From contig NC_080078.1 in the NCBI RefSeq assembly GCF_949987535.1, positions 48,138,207-48,202,206 on the forward strand: a stretch of DNA of 64,000 nt. The letters run 5' to 3'. The DNA is from Balaenoptera acutorostrata (lineage: Eukaryota; Chordata; Mammalia; Artiodactyla; Balaenopteridae). Shown one piece after another: positions 1 to 11,251 of the stretch. A program made the translations under genes and the position numbers. The notes beneath the pieces were generated by a model that ran no database searches, was not told the DNA's origin, and was given only the letters and a program-made list of their open reading frames with translations. Within the stretch, counting starts at the first letter, position 1; each line of letters opens with the position of its first letter.

Positions 1-58
1 GGTTTAAGATAGGGGTCCAGTTTCATTATTTTTGCATGTGGCTATCCTCTGGTGACTT
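1..58 (-). repeat. Antisense LINE-1 fragment (window edge)
   Basis: The first bases read as the reverse strand of an old mammalian L1 ORF2 region (gggtccagtttcatt followed by gcatgtggctatcc). The element presumably continues beyond the left edge. It is short and diverged, so the subfamily is not assignable. Confidence 0.6.
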
Positions 59-138
59 TTAATAATAGTCTAACAGTAGTAAGAGCAGCGGCAAGAATGT
101 GCACAGATTTTCTATTTTCATAGTTCTTTCAGTATTCC

Positions 139-290
139 TGTTTCAATAACTTATTCACTTTAAAAATATTATTCAGCACTGATTACTTGCCAGACACACT
201 CCCAGCAACTTGGCATACAACAATGAATGAGACAGACAAAAACCTCTGCCCCCATGTGATTGACATTTTAGTAAACAAACAATGTATAAT
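139..290 (-). repeat. L2-type LINE fossil, antisense
   Basis: The segment follows the antisense L2 3'-end pattern: a 'ttattca...' start, then a 'gccagacac' block, then 'acaatgaatgagacagac' and 'cctctgcccccatg'. It is old and has no TSD. Assignment rests on pattern recognition only. Confidence 0.6.
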
Positions 291-317
291 ATAATATATA
301 AATCCAGGGACTCACAA

Positions 318-466
318 TAGACCTTAGACATTAGTATACCCCTTTTTCATATGAGGAAAGTAAGGCCTTAGAGGAGTTATGTGACCTAGCTCAAGAACTC
401 AGTTTATCAAGGACAGAGCCAGAGCTCAAATGTGTTTTTTTTTTTTTTTTTTTTTTAAGGATTTTC

Positions 467-497
<31 letters not shown>

Positions 498-845
498 TTT
501 TTGGCTGTGTTGGGTCTTCGGTTCGTGCGAGGGCTTTCTCCAGTTGCGGCAAGCGGGGGCCACTCTTCATCGCGGTGCGGGGACCGCTCTTCATTGCGGT
601 GCGCGGGCCTTTCTCTATCGCGGCCCCTCCCGTCGCGGGGCACAGGCTCCAGACGCGCAGGCTCAGCAATTGTGGCTCACGGGCCCAGCTGCTCCGTGGC
701 ATGTGGGATCTTCCCAGACCAGGGCTCGAACCCGTGTCCCCTGCATTAGCAGGCAGATTCTCAACCACTGCGCCACCAGGGAAGCCCTCAAATGTGTTTT
801 TATGATACTAAATCCTGATGTTTTTCCATCTGACTATATCACCTC
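318..845 (-). repeat. MIR SINE fossil, antisense, split by a young CHR-2 SINE
   Basis: Positions 318-430 read as antisense MIR: 'cccctttttcatatgaggaaa', then 'gttatgtgacctagctcaag', then 'gacagagccagagctcaa'. The pattern resumes after the CHR-2 SINE at about 802-845. The young SINE therefore inserted into the older SINE. There is about 160 bp of MIR in total. Confidence 0.6.
440..787 (-). mobile_element. CHR-2-type tRNA-derived SINE, young, minus strand
   Basis: Read on the minus strand, it begins gggcttccctggtggcgcag, the tRNA-derived 5' end (box A/B region) typical of cetacean CHR SINEs. A CpG-rich body follows, then a (TAAA)n-like tail and poly(A), seen here as T-run plus TTTA repeats at 435-500. 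A 15-bp perfect TSD, ctcaaatgtgttttt, lies at 425-439 and 787-801. Preserved CpGs and intact TSDs indicate recent insertion. It is non-coding (RNA polymerase III transcribed) and depends on L1 proteins. Long ORFs across it on either strand are accidental. Confidence 0.95.
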
Positions 846-1034
846 CTCGTCACACACTAAATTAAACACTATGCAAAAAAGGGCTATTTTATGATGCCTA
901 AGGATACTGTTTATATTTATACTATTCTCTACTTTTCTCTGAAGCCAGCATGTTCTAAAATAGGTGCATGTAAACCTAACTGATAAAAACTGGAAACTGA
1001 TTTTAATTCACATCAAACTCATGCTTATAAATAT

Positions 1035-1650
1035 CTTCCAAAAATTTTAGAGTATAATATACACATATAAAAGGGTGCTTATCATAAAGGTAGAGCTCAA
1101 TAAATTTTCATGACCTGAACACCCTTCTAAAGCAGCATCAAAAGACAGAACATCACTACTCCCCCACAAACCCTTCTCATGCCCCCTTCCAGTTACTATA
1201 CAAACCCCAAGGGTAACCACTATCCTGATTTCTAATAGCAGAGATTAGTTTTACCTGTGCTTGTGCTTTGAATACATGGAATCATACAGTCATCTTTTGC
1301 ATCTGACTTCTTTCTCTAAATATTGTCTGTGAGATTCATCCACATTACTGTGTGTAGTTAGAGAATGTTCATTCTCATTCAATTTATCTATCTTCTCTAC
1401 TATTGCTTGGCATCAGACTAGTTTCCATCTGGGGACAATTATGGATCATGCTGCTATGAAGATTCTTATGCAGTCTTTTAGTGAATATTTTACATATTTT
1501 TCCTGAGTATATACCTCGGAGCAGCATTGCTGTGTCATAGGGCAGATATATGTTTAGCTTTAATAGATACTGTCAAACAGTTTTCCAAACTGGTTGCACT
1601 AATTTACTCTCTTGCCAACAGTATTTGAGAGTCTCACTTACTCCAGGCTG
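1035..1650 (-). repeat. Old LINE-1 3' region, antisense
   Basis: The order of blocks matches the reverse strand of a mammalian L1M-type 3'UTR plus ORF2 end: 'aaaggtagagctcaataaatttt', 'ccttccagttactata', 'ggaatcatacagtc', 'gagattcatccacatta', 'atcatgctgctatgaagattc', 'ccaaactggttgcac'. It is heavily diverged and carries no open frame. Confidence 0.75.
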
Positions 1651-2790
1651 TAAATATTTAAGTTAGATGCCAAAATGCCTTCAAAATGGACACTGATTTA
1701 TCTATAAGATAAGCTCACATTATTTTATTTTCACAGTAATTTAGATATGACTGGTCCACATTATAATAATGGAAATAATAGAATAAATAAACATACCCTG
1801 GTGCTCCCTATTATTAGCCTCTCTAAGGCACTTCCAGGTACCAACAGGAGCTACAGAATATAGGTGGCAAAACAACATCAGGAAGTCTGGGATCGCAAAC
1901 TACCTTTGACAAAATGTATTAAGCAAACACTTACTAACTGAATATGACTGATCATTTGACTAGAATGATAATAATCTTTTTCTCCCTTTTCACTCTCATA
2001 TATCTGTGTATTCCTGAATAATAAAGTTCTTTCTCCTAGAATAACAGCAACTACTTAATGCATAAAGACAAGATGTTAGGAATGCAAAGTTTCTAGGAGA
2101 TTGAATAATTTGGTCTTCCTTAATTGGGGAAAGAGCCCATGATTGCAATTTGCAAGGGCTGGTGAATCCACATTATGATAATCTAAACCCATCTCTGACA
2201 GTGTCTCTGGCTTTTAATAGAATGCCTATCATAGAACTGTGAGCAGGCAAACACTTATCTGTATCCTAATTCTGATAAATGAAACATCAAAAATGCTTGA
2301 GGCTCTGTACCATTTGGGCTCTGTACCATTTGGAATATGAATCTTTTTTGCTCCTAAGCCTCCAACTGAAGCCCATGAAACGACAGGAACCAAATGATAT
2401 TTCAGAAGGCAGGTATATAATAGATACTCAATAAAACTTAAGACTGGCAAAACAGATTGCCGTTTTACTAAAAGTGATGTAAATATACAGTAATAAAAAG
2501 AAACACAATGCTGCTCCAGGTTAATTTCTAACAAATGATATAATAAACAGTGCTAAAAATAACTTCAATCACCTGGACTTCATAACTCCCCTAATCCTCC
2601 TTGGCTAACAGTACATTCACAGATGCTGTGAAATTGCTCCAAAGAAGGAATTGGGACACATTTCCTATCTCCCATGACCTTAATACTTATTAAAGACTTA
2701 ATAATAACCTATGTTAGATAACCAGCCCAGACATAAAGGGGAAAAACTAAGCCAAATCTGTTTGGCCAGTGTATTCTTTTCCTTCAGGCC
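1651..2790. other. Anonymous intergenic DNA
   Basis: I recognise no repeat family or gene here. The only local structure is a perfect 16-bp tandem duplication at 2301-2332. Confidence 0.5.
2301..2332. repeat. Perfect 16-bp tandem duplication
   Basis: The unit ggctctgtaccatttg occurs at 2301-2316 and immediately again at 2317-2332 with no mismatch, consistent with a recent replication-slippage duplication. Confidence 0.95.
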
Positions 2791-2944
2791 CTAGTTTCTC
2801 AAAGTATATTGAAACCAGGTGCCTCCTAATCTGAACACCTTCTAAGGTGAAAAATGCATATACCTCTCCTCAAAATTCTTGAGGAGAGACCAAGAACTAT
2901 TTGCATTTTTACAAGTGCTTAAAGCAAAGTTTGAGAATTACTAT
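2791..2944 (+). mobile_element. hAT (MER5/MER20-like) non-autonomous DNA transposon fossil
   Basis: The left end (ctagtttctcaaagt) and right end (aaagtttgagaattacta) are imperfect inverted repeats of the MER5/MER20 type. The interior contains the characteristic 'gaactatttgcatttttacaag' block. It is about 150 bp, diverged and non-coding. Confidence 0.6.
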
Positions 2945-3069
2945 TCAAATTGGAACTGGGGATAGGTGGGCAGACTAGGGTGAAGGTAAGAGGAACAGGA
3001 ATAAATCAGGCTACACCACTTTTAGCTGTTACAGAAAAAAAGGAATCACATAATTCTGTTTCCCACTTT

Positions 3070-3587
3070 TTGACTAACAGAATCATCTAAAACATGTTTC
3101 AAAAATAAAGACTGAAGGACATTATGCTAAGTGGAATGAGACAGAGAAAGACAAATACTGTATGATACTACTTATATGTGGAATCTAAAGAATACAACAA
3201 ACTAGTGATTATAACAAAAAAGAAGCAGATGCACAGAGACAGAGAACAAACTAGTGGTGACTAGTGGGGAGAGTAGGGGAGGGGCAAAGTAGGGGTCGGG
3301 GAGTGGGAGGTACAAACTATTGGTGTAAGACAGGCTACAAGGATGTATTGTACAACACGGGGAATATAGCCAATGTTTTGTAATAACTATAAATGGAATG
3401 TAACCTTAAAAATTGTAACTTAAAAAATTAAAGAAACATAGAACCAATAAAAAATTAAAAAATAAAGACAACTGTCCCCATCTCAAACCCACTAAACTTG
3501 AATCTCCCAAAGAAGGACCTAGAGTCCATATTTTTGACAAGCTTCCCCAAGTGATTCTAAAGATCAGGAAAGTTTGAAAGACGGTGG
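3070..3587 (+). mobile_element. Second MER5-like hAT fossil, split by an L1 3' end
   Basis: Positions 3070-3112 ('acagaatcatctaaaacatg') and 3458-3587 ('tctcaaacccactaaac', 'tttttgacaagcttcccc', 'gtgattctaaagatcagg', 'aaagtttgaaagacggtgg') together follow a MER5-type consensus. The L1 tail at 3113-3457 interrupts it. Confidence 0.6.
3113..3457 (+). mobile_element. 5'-truncated LINE-1 3' end
   Basis: The segment begins in the very end of ORF2 ('gacattatgctaagtggaat', 'tatatgtggaatctaaag'). It continues through a G-rich 3'UTR ('ggggagagtaggggagggg') and ends A-rich. The TSD aaaaataaagac lies at 3101-3112 and 3458-3469. It is a dead-on-arrival 345-bp insertion with no coding capacity. Confidence 0.85.
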
Positions 3588-3787
3588 TAACAGTTTTGTA
3601 TTCCGTTCAAACAATTAACCTTAGCCACTTAGAGAGTTTAAAACTTGACTCTCAAATTTTCATAGGCATTAATCGTGTATCTTTCTTGATCTCTTTCCAT
3701 GGGTGAAAAAACCAAAATACACACACCTTTATGCTGCCAATCCTCTTCATTTCTATAGCTGGTTTTTTTCTTTATTCTTCCTTTTTC

Positions 3788-3837
3788 ATCTTTTTTATTG
3801 GAGTGTATGTATATACATACACTCCAATAAAAAAGAT
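3788..3837. repeat. Perfect 50-bp palindrome with no spacer
   Basis: The left arm (3788-3812) is the exact reverse complement of the right arm (3813-3837), 25 bp each with no spacer and no mismatch. Outward pairing fails at 3787/3838. The left arm contains tttattggagt, which also opens antisense L1 3' ends in this window (compare 30200-30213). The antisense L1 body starts immediately after it. The arms therefore look like an L1 terminus and its inverted copy. Confidence 0.95.
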
Positions 3838-4480
3838 ATACATATATATGCATAAATTTGCAAAAATCAGGTAACCAGCACCGAGATCAAGAAAATGAAC
3901 ACCACCAGGACTCCAGAAGTCCCCCTGGTGCCCCTTTCTTTTCACTGCCCCATCATGCTAACCACCACCCTAACTTGTAACACCATAGGTTAGCTTTCCC
4001 TCTTTTTAAAGTTTATATAAATTGAATAATACAAGGTATACTCATTGGCATCCGATTCCTTTCATTCAACATTGAGCTTGTGAAGTCTGTCCATGTCGCT
4101 ATGTGTACTTTTGGTTGACTCATCCTTTTTGCTATATTATTATTTTGCAATAAGCTACCACAATTAAAACATCCATTCTACTGTTGATTACTTCCACCTT
4201 GGGATTAATACTAACTAATACTAACATACTCCTATGAACATTCGTATGCATGTCTTTGATGAACATACGGACCCATTTCTGTTGAGCATACACCTAGGAA
4301 TGGAATTGCCGAGTCAGAAAGTAGGTGCATGTTTAGCTTTACTTCTACTGCCAAACAGTTTTTCGAAGTGGAGGCACTTCCACCAGCAGAAGAGAAGAAC
4401 CTCAGAACCTCAGCTACTCCAGTGCTAGGAGCTGCCTGCCTTTTCATTTTAACCATTTACTGTGGTTTTTATTTTGCATT
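3838..4480 (-). repeat. Old LINE-1 3' region, antisense
   Basis: The blocks match a reversed L1M 3' region: 'gagatcaagaaaatgaac', 'tgcccctttcttttc', 'cctatgaacattcgtatg', 'cacctaggaatggaattgcc', 'actgccaaacagtttttc'. The 3' end of this L1 abuts the palindrome at 3788-3837. No reading frame survives. Confidence 0.75.
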
Positions 4481-5979
4481 TTCTATGGCTGGTTTCTGAA
4501 TGGTTTTCCTTAATAATGGTTTTTAGTATCTAGATTTCTTTGTAGCTTTACCTTTCACAGTCTATAATATCTAGCACCTCAGATTTAAGCTCCTGGGTAG
4601 ATTTAACCATATAAAAGATAGTAAGTTCACCTTAAATAAACTTACCCAACTCCATTTTACTTTTACTTTATAAGCATAGGCAGAAACAGTCATTTTCGGT
4701 CAATTTTGGCCTTCCTAAAAATTAAAAGAAAAAAACAAAAAGAAGGGGGATCTACATACTGGTAGATTGCAAAACCAACTCTAGTAGGTAATTTCTTCAA
4801 GAAAGAGTGAAGTTTCATTAAATTGGGGTGGGAAGGGTCAGATAGGCATGGAGGGATACAAACTCTGCATTTTTATTTTTATATTATTCTTCCTGCCTGT
4901 AGACTCTGGGCAACAAAAATTCATTTTCAGTAATGGCTCAATATCTATACTATTAACCATTGTATTTGTGAAAGCAACATAATGTGAAATTGAAGTTTTA
5001 ATTGTTTTTTAATAGAAGAAATGTAATTAACTCACAGAAGTTGAGCTAACAACATTATTCAAGACTCCGGTGTTATTTTTCATTTTCCCTGTGTGCTATT
5101 TTGTCACTAAAAATGTAGTGTAGATTTAGCCAGAAATCTAACTCCTAAAAAGTATTGTGTCAGGAATACCAGCCCACTAATGAGATGGCTCAAAGACACT
5201 GAGATAGACAAAGGACAGGAAAAGATTGCCGTTTTGAAGGGAACCATGCCTGAATGAGAATTTCTTTTTTTTTTTTTTTGAAAGAAGTATATTTAATGAA
5301 AAGAATTTGAAATTCATTTCAGAGTAGAGGTAAGTACTGTATTAGTATCCTGCACAAAGTAATTAAAATATGCTGTCTCATGAATAAAGTCACAGAAAAT
5401 GAGAGAGAAATTGTAAGATATAACCTGGGGTGATAAATGAAGAATTGAGATGTTTTTGAACAAATTATATGCCTTAGTTATTTACAGGGGATATTTTGAG
5501 ACATATAATACATATGGATTATCTGAGAGGGGAAGTTAGTTTTTGCCGAGTAACTCATTTGCTAAGATGTATTAATGAGTTCAAGTAACTTTTTTGAGTG
5601 GCAGCGCTGTTCATGGAGTGGAATTGGAGGGCAAAGGTGAACAATATAGGGTCCCTCAGTCCCACAAAAAGCTCAAACCTAGCAGGGGAAATTCTTGTAG
5701 ATGCAAATGGTCATAATTCAATGTGTTAAACATAAATCCCCTGACTTCCCCACTTCAAAGCAAAACAAATAAGTGAAAGCCAACTTGGGAGCATCCATTT
5801 TAATCAAAGCCCCAATTCCTTAGTTTGGCATTTCAGACCCTTCTCATATATCTGTTCAGTTTCTTTCCCAGCACCCCACTCTTTCTCCCACGGCCCCTCC
5901 TCCTTTTTGGCCTCCCCCTCAACATGCAGCCTCTTCTTTAGCCACGGTAATCCTATCATTCCCTGAACTTAACACTCTC
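4481..5979. other. Anonymous AT-rich intergenic DNA
   Basis: No gene or repeat family is recognised. A T15 run lies at 5265-5279 without an associated element that I can name. Confidence 0.5.
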
Positions 5980-5980
5980 T

Positions 5981-6660
5981 TTTTTTTTTTTTTTTTTTTT
6001 TTTTTCCACACACACACACTGTATTTTATTTTTACAAGAGATAGATAGACTGACACCAAGCATTGTACATGGATGACCACAACAAAAGCAACAATGATTG
6101 CAATTACCAAACATGAAACACACTTATACTATGTCATAACATTGACATTCAGTCCAGTAATCCTCCACTGTAACAGCTCCTTTACTTTGCAGTGAGAATT
6201 GATTTGTATATTCTTTTCCTCTGAGTCCTTGTGGGATTTTTTTTTTTTTTAATTCAGACAGAAAGTCACAAAAATTATACTCATCCTCATCAGTTCACTC
6301 AGTCCCATGTAATTAATTTCTTTTTTTTCATCTTGATCTTTTGTTAGCACTTTTATGAGTTCATCAGTTTTTCATTAGAGTTCTGAAAATGCTTATTCAT
6401 TCAGTTCAGCAGTACAGTCAGTTACCAGAAACCTGTACTTGTCAGAGTCTTTTCCATGAATTTCTTGAAGATGAAACTCTTTTATAGGAACATATTTGCA
6501 AAATCATCAGAGTACCCCCAGAACTGTCTGTAAATGACAAAAGACTTAAAAATGACCATGGTTAAAGATTTGATGAAAGTTCATAATAATGCAGTTGACA
6601 AGAAAATTAGTTATTTCTGAGATATACATTTTAAAGTAATAACTAGGATTATTACTTATA
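5981..6660 (-). pseudogene. Minus-strand poly(A)-tailed retrocopy, source unidentified
   Basis: On the minus strand the unit ends in a poly(A) tail (T25 at 5981-6005). It is preceded by a short (TG)n stretch, and an AATAAA signal (6025-6030, minus strand) sits about 20 nt upstream of the tail. That is the structure of a reverse-transcribed polyadenylated RNA. No long open frame exists upstream, and only a short open stretch with several stops is seen around 6400-6520. I see no clear TSD. The 5' end is uncertain. It could be a processed pseudogene dominated by 3'UTR, or the 3' part of an unrecognised repeat family. Confidence 0.45.
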
Positions 6661-6676
6661 ACATTATACCAGAACA

Positions 6677-6840
6677 TATAAGATTTTTAGACGTTTCCTG
6701 TAATGTCTGAAACATTTATATTAACATATTTCCATACATATTTCCATACAAATACAAATATAAGATTTTTAGAAATTTCATGTAATGTCTGAAACATTTA
6801 TATTAACATATTTCCATACATATTTCCATACAAATACAAA
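6677..6840. repeat. 82-bp tandem duplication, two copies
   Basis: The block 6677-6758, starting tataagatttttag, is repeated directly at 6759-6840. Differences are concentrated in one ten-base patch (acgtttcctg versus aaatttcatg). Each unit itself contains a short direct repeat (catatttccata twice). Confidence 0.9.
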
Positions 6841-8440
6841 TTCTTTTTTTTTTTTTTTTTTAAGCAAAACAGAATTTCAGATTTACATGCTGCCAGACTA
6901 TCTCCCCTTGGCACTTCAAAGACAGATTGGGCTGGAAAGAGAAAGAACATTTTGTGTACTCCCCCATGGTTTGGTAACCTGAAAGCACACTGGGACTGGA
7001 GCAGTTTGCAGGGAGGTGGTTAATTTGAGAGTGAGGAAAGGTACATCTAATCCACTCCCTCAGGCAGAAGCCGAAATGGTGTTTAGGAAGAGATTTAGGG
7101 GGAAAAATGTCTTTCACATAGAAAAATGTATGTTACTTCTCAGAGAAGTCTGAATTTTCCATAAATAATCTTTCCTTGCCCCCACAAAGAAGTGAACCAA
7201 TGTTATTATTTAAAGATTAATTAAATTAGGCAGGGAGAAAGTTCACTGAGGTTTATATAACACAAACCCATATAATGATTTTTTTCTAATTATAAAGATT
7301 TCATGTTTGAACAAACACCTTTCTTTTAAGCTGCTGAACATATTCAGGGGTAAATTAAACTATTTGAGTAAGTTAAGCAATTACAACAAATTAGACAACA
7401 GCCTCACTTGCTCCCTAAACCACAAAGTCTTCATGAATGCTTTGCAATGACCCACAAATGGAACAATGAGATGGATGTTAAAAGGTACTGTCAAAGGAAC
7501 TGAACGCTAACCGAAGCAAGCTTTGTCTAAATCCATCCAAATAAAGGCAACAAATTGCCATGTCATGCAATGGAGACCCTTTCTCGTAAAGACCTGGGCA
7601 ATAATGAACTCGTCTGCCCTTCTGCAGTGTCAGATCATATCAAACACAAATGAGCAAACTCTAACCTGAATATATTTACTTCTGAAGTAATCGTCTATTT
7701 ATTTATAAAACCAATCACAATATCCTTTCATTTTACTATTGTGTTTTCTCTAGAAGAAAGGTAATATAAATCATTAAAGCTAACACAAAAATGTTTATTA
7801 TTCCACCAACTAGCTCAAAGCCCTTAATAAAATATTGCCTCTCTCTTCCTAATGTATCTCTGACGTATATGTTATGCTTTACAATGGTATTTCCTAAACT
7901 TCAGGATTTGGCAGTCCTAAATATATGCTACAGTACCCTCGAAGCCCATGGTGGGAGTAATGAGAAATAATGCTTTGTCAGTATTCAATTATAAACTGTA
8001 TGATCTTTCTCTTCTTCCACATGTTATTCATAATGCAGAGGGAGTATCTATTACAGAGAGCTTACCAGATAGAATTAGAAGTTTTTATTATAATTCTAAC
8101 TTGTTTATATTCGTTACACAAATACAATATCTGAATTGAATACTTTCTTTTCCATCCAAATGTCTGGCATAATTTGAATACAAATGTGCCTTAGCGAATC
8201 TTTACTTTGTTTTTTCTGTAGCCAACTATATACACAGGCTTGCAGAAATTTATAGGCAGGGACAACAATCAAAATAGTTAACAACCAGGGCAGCGCAGGC
8301 ACTGACTAATCAGAATAAACACCCAGCCAATCAAAGTGGTCATCCATAAACAGCAAGCATGACCATGCAAGCCTGTTTTGGCTGAAGAGCAGCCCCAATA
8401 ACACATGTTTTTCTAATAGTCACTGTTTGTTGATCTTCAA
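6841..8440. other. Anonymous intergenic DNA with leading T-run
   Basis: A T-run (6843-6861) directly abuts the 82-bp duplication and could be the reversed poly(A) tail of a minus-strand insertion. I could not recognise the body that follows or find a TSD. Nothing else is identifiable through 8440. Confidence 0.45.
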
Positions 8441-9370
8441 TGAGCTATAGCAGGGCACACGTACACACCCACACACATCTATAACTTGCTTTTCCTCTTT
8501 CATTGTTATACAGCATTATATCATTGACATTCAGATATCCTCTTTGTGCCACCAGATACGAATCTAGTCCATTCTTCTTAGTACCATCATAATATCTCAG
8601 GGCATAGGTGTACCTTCTCTACTGATGGCTATTAGGCTACTTTCAGTTATCCCAGCAAATAAAATTTCAGTACACATCATCTATATACATATCCTTGTAG
8701 ACTAATGTTTTCTTGTTTCTGATGCTGAAAATTAGGATGGCTAAGTCAGAAGATACATATATATATATATGTATACATTTTTTTCATTTTGACTGATTAA
8801 GTGAGATTACCTTCCAAAAGAGTTTGCAACAATTCACACTGTAAGAGTTCATATGCCCCTACAGGCTCACACATGCTGTGCTGTGGGTTGAGATCTCTGG
8901 AAAATAGCCCTTTACAGTTGTCCAGCTTGGAGGCAAGGAGTTGGACATTTATATCTCACATCATGAGTCGCTGCTTGCAGGCCATCCAGGAAGAGGGCAG
9001 AATCTTGGACAAGACAGCTCCCTTTGATGTAGAAAAATTCTTGGAAAGGTAATCAGCTGAGAGCTGTCAGCCATACAAATTCTCAGTAGCAGGGAGAATT
9101 CTTAAGTCCTAAAGGGGAATGTGTCTCCATCTTAGGTGTAAAAATAGTATTTCATTATTGTTTTAATTTGTATTTCTCTAAATACTAATGCAGGAGCACA
9201 CTCTCACATGCTTACTAGCCATTTGAAATTTCTCTTCTGTGATATGCTTGTTCATACCTTTTCATCTTGTTAGCTTTCATCTTATCCTTTTATAGGAAGT
9301 CTTTGTGTATTAGGGAAAGCAATTCTTTACCACATGAGTTACAAATATTTGTCCCAGTCTATCATTTGTC
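8441..9370 (-). repeat. Old LINE-1, antisense, with an unrelated ~250-bp block inside
   Basis: Positions 8460-8870 ('tgttatacagcattat', 'atcctctttgtgcc', 'tagtccattcttctt') and 9135-9370 ('ttgttttaatttgtatttctc', 'tgcttgttcataccttttc', 'aaatatttgtcccagtct') are successive parts of a reversed L1. Positions about 8885-9130 do not fit L1 and separate the two halves. An 83-codon open frame at 8801-9052 crosses this junction and is not a credible gene. Confidence 0.6.
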
Positions 9371-9789
9371 ATTCCATTTATTTAATTTATTTATTTTTTG
9401 CCAATTGTATAAGGGTCCTAGCAGGGACAGATGACACACTCAAAGATTTTAACTGAAAAGAATTAAATAAAAGGGGTACGTCCAGAGAGACAGGCAGGGT
9501 TAAGGGAACTAACAAAGGTTCTAAAAATAAGAGAGAGCTATCTCTACCACTAGGTCTTAGGGATAAGAGAAAGAAAAGAATGAACAGTCTGCTAAAAGGT
9601 AGACGTGGAAGAGGAGGTGATACAGTCAATAGAAGTAAGTCTCTTGGGGCCTGCAATAAGCGAGAGAAGGGCACAGAGGATTCAGACTCAAAGGAGGGAA
9701 AATGTAGAATAATCAACACACCACATAAAGCGTCTAACTTTCTGTGCAGGCCAAGATCTCAATTTTTAAAAAACTTTCAAAGCACTACA
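9371..9789. other. Unassigned purine-rich stretch
   Basis: It is rich in gag/aag motifs. The start ('gtcctagcagggacagatg', 'aaaagaattaaataaaagg') resembles an ancient interspersed repeat that I cannot name. The open frames on both strands here reflect base composition. Confidence 0.35.
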
Positions 9790-10400
9790 ATTTTTATCAT
9801 TATTATTAGCTACTTTAAAAATAACTCTTCATTTTGAAATAGTTTAAGACTTGCAAGAAGTTGCAAAATACTTAGAAGTTCCTGTTTGCCCTTCACCCAG
9901 CTTCCTCCAATGAAGACAAACATAATGAACATAACCATAGCACATTATCAAAATTAGGAAATTGATATTGGTACACTATTATTCACTCAGGTCAAGATCT
10001 TATTTAGATTTCACCAGTTTTTACATTCACTCATTTAAATGTGTCTGTGTGTAGTTCTATGAAATTTCACTGCAAGTATAAATTTGAGTAAATATCACCA
10101 CAATCAAGGTACAGAATTTTTCCATCACCACAGAGAAACTTTACTGTATTAACCCTTAATAGTCACATCCTTCTCCCAACCCTAACCCCTGGCAACTAGG
10201 GAAATCTCATTCACTATAATTTTGTCACTTTGAGAATGCTGTATAAATAGAAAGACACCGTATGTAACTATTTTAAATTGGCTTTTTATTTTTCTCAGCA
10301 TAACGTTATTGAGATCCATCCAAGTAGTTGTATGTATCAAAAGGTTGCTCCTTTTCTTTACTGAGTACTATTTCACTATATGGATATACCTCAAGTCAGA
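9790..10400 (-). repeat. Old LINE-1 3' region, antisense
   Basis: Reversed L1M-type blocks occur in order: 'cttgcaagaagttgcaaa', 'cccttcacccagcttcc', 'ttgatattggtacactatt', 'caccacaatcaaggtacag', 'taacccctggcaactagg', 'catccaagtagttgtatg', 'actgagtactatttcac'. It is diverged and non-coding. Confidence 0.8.
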
Positions 10401-11243
10401 CATATAGGCAGAGGAAGAGGGAACAACCTTAGACAAGATGCTAGTGGAAAACAGACTAGGAACATTGGAAAGTGGGGACAGAATTAAGTTTAATTCCACC
10501 CTAGTACTGCACGGGGAAGGTCCATAACCCAATCTAGTCCAAGGAAGGTTGTGACTGCAGGTTCTGACTCATTCTAGGCAACGGTGAGATCCAAGGGAAA
10601 TCGGATAGAGGAGGAATAAGACAGATACAGGGCCCGCACATCACAGAACAGAAAATGGTCAGAATGATGCAGATGGCACAAAATTTTTCCAAGAGTTTCA
10701 AAGCAAGACAAAAGATTAGCTCAGCAGAATATAGAATAATACCCTGGGAGAGGGCTAACAAGAACCAGACAGGCAACAGATCCAGAGAAAGGCTTTCCTG
10801 CAGAATCTCCCTACTCTCAGGGGGGAAGAAAGAATGAGAGAAGATGGAAACAACCCAGGAAGCCAAGAGACCTTGACAGAAGGGGGAGAGCAGATCACTT
10901 TTAAATTCACGCAATTTGGGGGTCTAGGGTATTAGATTCACTGACCTTTTCACTTCTCTTTATTTCCAGGAGAAGGACGTGCATCCAAAAGACAGTTGGA
11001 TGCCAGTTTTAAACAGTGAGAAGATGCCCCAAGGTCAGAGTGCAAAGGCCCAATTTTTATAGTCAATTACAGTTACTATCCCTGACAAATGCCTTTCAGT
11101 TTAAGCATCCTTTTGCTATCATGCATTACTTAGTAAATGTTCATATCTGTATTATATCTATGCCTTTTTAGTGTAAAATCACTCATCTCCTTTCTGGAAG
11201 TGAGTGGATGTAAAAATAATAAATGAATCAAGTTAATACAGAC
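10401..11243. other. Anonymous intergenic DNA
   Basis: No gene or repeat family is recognised. The 126-codon minus-strand frame at 10534-10914 has no domain, no recognisable motif and no supporting context, so it is most likely chance. Confidence 0.5.
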
Positions 11244-11251
11244 AGTGTTGA

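Noticed and set aside
487..768. 93-codon ORF on the minus strand, identical in form to 57298-57579
   Set aside because: It lies wholly inside CHR-2 SINEs. The matching ORFs are due to shared SINE sequence, not a conserved protein.
10534..10914. 126-codon minus-strand ORF with hydrophobic segments
   Set aside because: Hydrophobicity follows from the purine-rich plus strand. It has no homology that I recognise.
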